From assembly GCA_035464115.1 (NCBI GenBank), contig DATHSN010000141.1, positions 1-15,376 on the forward strand: DNA of 15,376 nucleotides, in the 5' to 3' direction. Source of the DNA: DATHSN01 sp035464115. Lineage in GTDB: Bacteria; Actinomycetota; Acidimicrobiia; Acidimicrobiales; SKKL01. Every line of letters starts with the position of its first letter. Positions within the stretch are counted from its first letter, which is position 1. The notes under the pieces are model-generated. The model had not been told where the DNA came from. It did no database searches and saw nothing but the letters and a program-made list of their open reading frames with translations. This document shows positions 12,821-15,376 of this stretch, piece by piece. The position numbers and the translations under genes were made by a program.

Positions 12821-13510
12821 CGTGGCGGCGCGTGGTGTCGACGCGTGTCGCGCGCCGGTGAGCGTCGCCAGCGGACCGTCGCCGGCCCGGGCGCGCACGT
12901 CGTCCGGGTCGTCGCAGACGAGGGCGGCGCCGGCGTCGGCGAGCTCGCTGGCGCCGATGCCGCCCGTGAGCACCGCGATGCACGGCACGCCGGTCGCGGT
13001 GGCGGCCCGCACGTCCCACACCGTGTCGCCGACGGCCACCGCCTGCTCGGGGGGCACGCCCACCTTCTCGAGCCCGAGTCGGAAGATGTCGGGGTCCGGC
13101 TTGGCCTCGTCGGTCTCGCTGGCCGACACCACGGCGGCGAGGGCGTCCTCGACGTCGAGCAACCCGCGAAGGTGATCGGTGTCCTCGGCTCGCCCGGAGG
13201 TGGCCAGCACGACGGCCAGGCCCTGGTCGGCGAGCCAGCGCACCAGCTCGCGGGCGCCCGGGATGACCGTCGCTTCCGGGCGCAGCTCCTCGAAGCACCC
13301 CACCTGGGCCTCGACCAGCTCGGGGCGCGCCTCGCCGGCGATCGCCTCGACCAGCCGGGAGGACCCGAGGCCGATGAGGCGGTGGACCTGCGTCATCGTG
13401 GGGGAGTGGCCGTTGCGGTGGAAGGCGCGCCACCAGGCGAGGGTGTGGAGGTAGGTCGTGTCGACGAGGGTGCCGTCGACGTCGAGCAGGGCAGCGCGAT
13501 CGTGAGCCAT
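12818..13510 (-). CDS. HAD-superfamily phosphatase (phosphoglycolate phosphatase / beta-PGM-like)
   Basis: Cytoplasmic phosphatase of 230 residues, the standard size for HAD subfamily IA. Motif I is LLDVDGTLVDT, with nucleophile Asp10 and acid/base Asp12. The helical cap follows at about 18-85. Motif II is ATSGRAED (Ser105), motif III is Lys137 in DEAKPDPDIF, and motif IV is VGDTVWDV (Asp162 and Asp166). All catalytic residues are present, so it should be active. The substrate is open: phosphoglycolate, a sugar phosphate or another small phosphoester. Start ATG 13510 is preferred to the adjacent GTG 13513; a TAGAGC hexamer lies 6 nt upstream. The gene is followed 12 nt later by the Na+/phosphate cotransporter gene, which suggests release of phosphate linked to its uptake. 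It diverges from the YwiC-like gene. Confidence 0.9.
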   Translation of the reverse strand: MAHDRAALLDVDGTLVDTTYLHTLAWWRAFHRNGHSPTMTQVHRLIGLGSSRLVEAIAGEARPELVEAQVGCFEELRPEATVIPGARELVRWLADQGLAVVLATSGRAEDTDHLRGLLDVEDALAAVVSASETDEAKPDPDIFRLGLEKVGVPPEQAVAVGDTVWDVRAATATGVPCIAVLTGGIGASELADAGAALVCDDPDDVRARAGDGPLATLTGARHASTPRAAT

Positions 13511-13581
13511 CACCGGGCTCTACCCGGCGGGCGGGTTCCGACACGAGCGGGCCGGCCGACGCCGGCCCCTCCATCGCCTCG

Positions 13582-13587
13582 TAGGGT
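13582..13587 (+). promoter_or_regulatory. Candidate -10 box (TAGGGT) of the YwiC-like gene
   Basis: TAGGGT fits TAnnnT and ends 14 nt before GTG 13602, so the mRNA would have a leader of only a few bases. GAGG lies at 13589-13592. Confidence 0.45.
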
Positions 13588-13601
13588 CGAGGTGTGAGAC
13601 C

Positions 13602-14447
13602 GTGCTCCACCGCGTCGTGGTCGTCGGCCGACGCGGGGCCCTGGCCGTGACCGGGTCGGATGCCCGCCCCCGAGCCGCCTGGCGCGGTGTCGCGGTCCCC
13701 GCCGAGCACGGCGGTTGGGGCCTGACCGCCGAGCCGGTGATCCTCGGGCTGATCGTCGCTCCGTCGCTCGCGGGGCTCCTCCTCGGCGTGGGCGCCCTGC
13801 TGGCGTTCGTGACCCGAACCCCGCTGCGGGTGGTCCTGGTCGACCAGCGCCGGCACCGACGTCACCCCCGTACTGCGCTGGCGCGCCGCATCCTGGCGGT
13901 CGAGCTGTCCGTGCTCGCCGCGCTGGTGGTCGGCGCGGTGCTGGCCGCCGACGCACCGTTCTGGTGGCCGGTGCTCGTCGCCGCGCCACTCGTGGCCGTC
14001 GAGCTGTGGTTCGACATGCGCTCGCGGAGCCGGCGGCTCGTGCCCGAGCTCGCGGGGGCGGTCGGCATCGGGGCGGTGGCGGCCATGATCGTCCTCGCCG
14101 CTGCCCACGACACCCGTCTCGCCATCGGCGTCTGGGCGGTGCTGGCGGCGCGGTCGATCACCGCCATCCCCTACGTCCGCGCCCAGATCGCCCGGGTGCA
14201 CGGTCGATCCGACGGGGAGCGGTCCCTCCTCGCGACCGACCTCGCCGCCGTCGCCGTGGCGGCGCTGGGGGTGGTGGCCGAGAGCGCCCTGGCGCCGGGC
14301 GCGGCGGCGGTGGCGGTCGCGATCGGGGTGCAGCGCATCGAGCGTCGCGGCCCGGTCCCGGTCCCCAAGGTGCTCGGTCTGCGCCAGATGGGGCTGGGAG
14401 CGCTGGTGGTGCTGGCCTCCGCCGTCGGGGTGATCGCCCTCGGGTGA
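13602..14447 (+). CDS. YwiC-like membrane protein
   Basis: Integral membrane protein of 281 residues. The diagnostic PAEHGGWG stretch (33-40) just before the first TM helix identifies the YwiC-like family (Pfam YwiC), named after a Bacillus subtilis gene near the nitrate respiration region. The biochemical role is not established. About seven to eight TM segments follow, among them those near 45-70, 92-115, 118-135 and 148-167, with a basic loop (RRHRRHPR) between the early helices that should lie inside. The tail LGLRQMGLGALVVL is also typical. GTG 13602 gives a 32-residue N-terminus; an in-frame GTG at 13647 is a good alternative and would begin 15 codons later. The gene diverges from the HAD phosphatase gene and converges on the acylphosphatase gene, and no neighbour points to nitrate metabolism. 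Confidence 0.85.
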   Translation: MLHRVVVVGRRGALAVTGSDARPRAAWRGVAVPAEHGGWGLTAEPVILGLIVAPSLAGLLLGVGALLAFVTRTPLRVVLVDQRRHRRHPRTALARRILAVELSVLAALVVGAVLAADAPFWWPVLVAAPLVAVELWFDMRSRSRRLVPELAGAVGIGAVAAMIVLAAAHDTRLAIGVWAVLAARSITAIPYVRAQIARVHGRSDGERSLLATDLAAVAVAALGVVAESALAPGAAAVAVAIGVQRIERRGPVPVPKVLGLRQMGLGALVVLASAVGVIALG

Positions 14448-14470
14448 GACGGTCTGCGGTCGCGGCGGGC

Positions 14471-14752
14471 TCAGCAGATGTTGAACCCGTGAGCGCCGGC
14501 CGGCGGTTCGTCGGCGACCTCGACGTGGTCGACCCGCGCTCGGGGCGGCCCGTCGCCGCACCAGCGGACGACGGCGTCGACCGCGTCGGGGCTGCCTTCG
14601 GCGACCACTTCGACCCGTCCGTCGGGCAGGTTGCGGGCCCACCCACGCACGCCCGCCCCGACGGCCACCCGCCGGCACGAGTCGCGGAAGAACACCCCCT
14701 GCACCCGGCCGGACACGAGCACCTTCCGGCGGACCACATCGGCGTCGGTCAC
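14471..14752 (-). CDS. acyP: Acylphosphatase
   Basis: A 93-residue cytoplasmic enzyme that hydrolyses acyl phosphates such as acetyl, carbamoyl or 1,3-bisphosphoglyceryl phosphate. The family signature is complete: VSGRVQGVFFR (13-23), whose Arg23 binds the phosphate; GVRGWARNLPDGRVEVVAEG (34-53), with catalytic Asn41; and the C-terminal GFNIC. Length is standard (about 90). Its start is less sure: GTG 14752 is used, and GTG 14737 is an alternative five codons on. No Shine-Dalgarno is visible. An unconvincing 63-codon frame upstream (14940 to 14749) overlaps the start by GTGA. The gene faces the YwiC-like gene tail to tail with a 23-nt gap. Confidence 0.93.
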   Translation of the reverse strand: MTDADVVRRKVLVSGRVQGVFFRDSCRRVAVGAGVRGWARNLPDGRVEVVAEGSPDAVDAVVRWCGDGPPRARVDHVEVADEPPAGAHGFNIC

Positions 14753-14764
14753 CGCATCAGTGTG

Positions 14765-14802
14765 GCCGCGGCAGCGACGGGGTCGGCTCTGCCGCGGCAG
14801 CG
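14765..14802. repeat. 12-bp direct repeat (GCCGCGGCAGCG x2)
   Basis: GCCGCGGCAGCG occurs at 14765-14776 and again at 14791-14802, 26 bp apart start to start, upstream of the acylphosphatase start. Each copy contains the palindrome CCGCGG. It could be a paired protein site, but proof is lacking. Confidence 0.5.
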
Positions 14803-14990
14803 GGCGGTGGCGGTGTCGGGGCGATGGGAGACCGACCAGGCGCGAGTGTGGGAGTTGGAGACGGCCACCCGCGTCGCGTGCGGGTTGGTCGCCGGGCCGG
14901 CGCAGATAGCTGGTGTGCACGGCGCCAGGTGATCCGGCACTACCCGCGCGTCTCGAGGAGCTGTCCATCCCGGCCGATCCCGTTCGTCTC

Positions 14991-14996
14991 TAGGTT
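14991..14996 (+). promoter_or_regulatory. Candidate -10 box (TAGGTT) for the YCII-like gene
   Basis: TAGGTT fits TAnnnT and lies 40 nt before ATG 15037. Unlike the other genes here, this one would have a real leader with a Shine-Dalgarno (GAGGAG at 15025-15030). Confidence 0.45.
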
Positions 14997-15017
14997 GTCG
15001 GGCGGCGAGCGCCCGAC
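14997..15017 (+). promoter_or_regulatory. Perfect inverted repeat at the expected transcription start of the YCII-like gene
   Basis: GTCGGGC (14997-15003) and GCCCGAC (15011-15017) are perfect complements around a 7-nt spacer. The repeat starts right after the -10 box, so it covers the likely transcription start. It could be a repressor operator or a 5' hairpin. Confidence 0.5.
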
Positions 15018-15036
15018 CCGACCCGAGGAGACCCCC

Positions 15037-15376
15037 ATGCCGCAGTACGCCGCCATCATCTACACCCGCGACGCCGACTGGACCTCGCCCGAGGAGGCCG
15101 AGACCATGGCCGAGTACGGCGCGTTCGGCGCCGCCAACGGCGAGAAGCACATCCGGGGCGGCGCCGCCCTCTTCCCCACCGCCACCGCCACCACGGTCCG
15201 GGTGAAGGGCGGTCGCGGCGGTGAGGTCGTCACCAGCGACGGCCCCTACGCCGAGGCCAAGGAGGTGCTCACCGGGTTCTACGTCCTCGAGTGCGCCGAC
15301 CTCGACGAGGCGATCGGGCTCGCTGCCCAGATCCCGGCGGCCCGGGATGGCGCCGTCGAGGTGCGCCCCGTCATCC
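15037..15376 (+). CDS. YCII/DGPF family protein, C-terminus cut by right edge
   Basis: The first 113 codons are present, and the family is usually about 115-125 residues, so only the end is missing. The fold is a small ferredoxin-like alpha/beta domain. MPQYAAIIYT is the typical first strand. VTSDGPYAEAKEVLTGFYVL (66-85) holds the defining DGP(F/Y) motif, here DGPY at 68-71. LDEAIGLAAQIPAA and VEVRPV follow. Members of this branch are small soluble proteins without proven enzymatic activity, and actinobacterial copies are commonly encoded beside an ECF sigma factor of the DGPF-linked (ECF42) group. ATG 15037 follows GAGGAG (15025-15030) by 6 nt, which is the clearest ribosome-binding site in the window. 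Codon use matches the neighbours. Confidence 0.9.
   Translation, partial: MPQYAAIIYTRDADWTSPEEAETMAEYGAFGAANGEKHIRGGAALFPTATATTVRVKGGRGGEVVTSDGPYAEAKEVLTGFYVLECADLDEAIGLAAQIPAARDGAVEVRPVI

Larger units (their letters stand above)
14753..15036. other. Longest gene-free stretch, mostly without recognised features
   Basis: This 284-bp divergent region separates the acylphosphatase and YCII-like starts. It holds the 12-bp direct repeat at 14765-14802, the -10 box and hairpin at 14991-15017, and the Shine-Dalgarno at 15025-15030, each described separately. Between 14803 and 14990 I see no clear RNA, repeat or gene. Confidence 0.6.

Noticed and set aside
12375..14678. Long minus-strand open frame across several genes
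   Set aside because: It crosses the HAD, YwiC-like and acylphosphatase genes in wrong frames and is His/Arg/Pro-rich.
14749..14940. 63-codon minus-strand frame overlapping the acylphosphatase start by GTGA
   Set aside because: The overlap looks operon-like, but the frame has more A/T third positions than real genes here, odd composition (Cys, His, Ser, Thr, Asn) and no Shine-Dalgarno.

Overview
The window is very GC-rich (roughly three quarters G+C by eye). Third codon positions are almost all G or C, GTG starts are common, and several starts lie just behind a TAnnnT -10-like hexamer. With the protein set (YibE/F, YwiC-like, coiled-coil/zinc-ribbon protein, YCII/DGPF protein, PAS/GAF-GGDEF proteins), this points to a high-GC actinobacterium. 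My best guess is Acidimicrobiia (Iamia/Ilumatobacter-like), but that is an inference from style, not a database match. No phage, transposon, integron or CRISPR signature is visible; it reads as ordinary chromosome with two small signalling and phosphate neighbourhoods.

Layout. (1) 1-1164, minus: a small stand-alone RecB/Cas4-like PD-(D/E)XK nuclease with four cysteines, overlapping by 11 nt an unrecognised gene that runs off the left edge. (2) 1223-2482, plus: a PAS-PAS-GGDEF diguanylate cyclase, divergent from the nuclease across 58 bp that hold two adjacent inverted repeats. (3) 2494-7271, minus: three tightly spaced genes that look like one operon. They encode a membrane-anchored zinc-ribbon protein with a probable beta-propeller outside the cell, a V4R-like/GAF/GAF/GGDEF diguanylate cyclase, and a YibE/F membrane protein. 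A 12-codon mini-ORF bridges the first two by TGATG and ATGA overlaps. (4) 7359-7760, plus: a 133-residue membrane protein of unknown function, divergent from the operon. (5) tRNA-Val(TAC) at 7826-7899.

(6) 8008-11077, plus: a four-TM protein with an acidic tail, a coiled-coil/C4 zinc-ribbon protein, a small YdjM-like membrane protein and a histidine phosphatase. The zinc ribbon plus phosphatase pairing resembles Rv2229c/Rv2228c of mycobacteria. (7) 11117-13510, minus: a HAD phosphatase followed 12 nt later by a Na+/phosphate cotransporter with a fused PhoU-like domain. (8) 13602-14447, plus: YwiC-like membrane protein; 14471-14752, minus: acylphosphatase. (9) 15037 to the right edge, plus: a YCII/DGPF protein of the kind often paired with an ECF sigma factor.

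How they may work together. The most distinctive unit is the 2494-7271 operon: an envelope sensor-like protein, a c-di-GMP synthase with a cytoplasmic ligand-binding module, and a polytopic membrane protein, meeting a second c-di-GMP synthase tail to tail. The 10484-13510 block groups two phosphohydrolases with a phosphate importer. Gene-dense packing leaves no gene-free stretch longer than 300 bases; the longest is 14753-15036.
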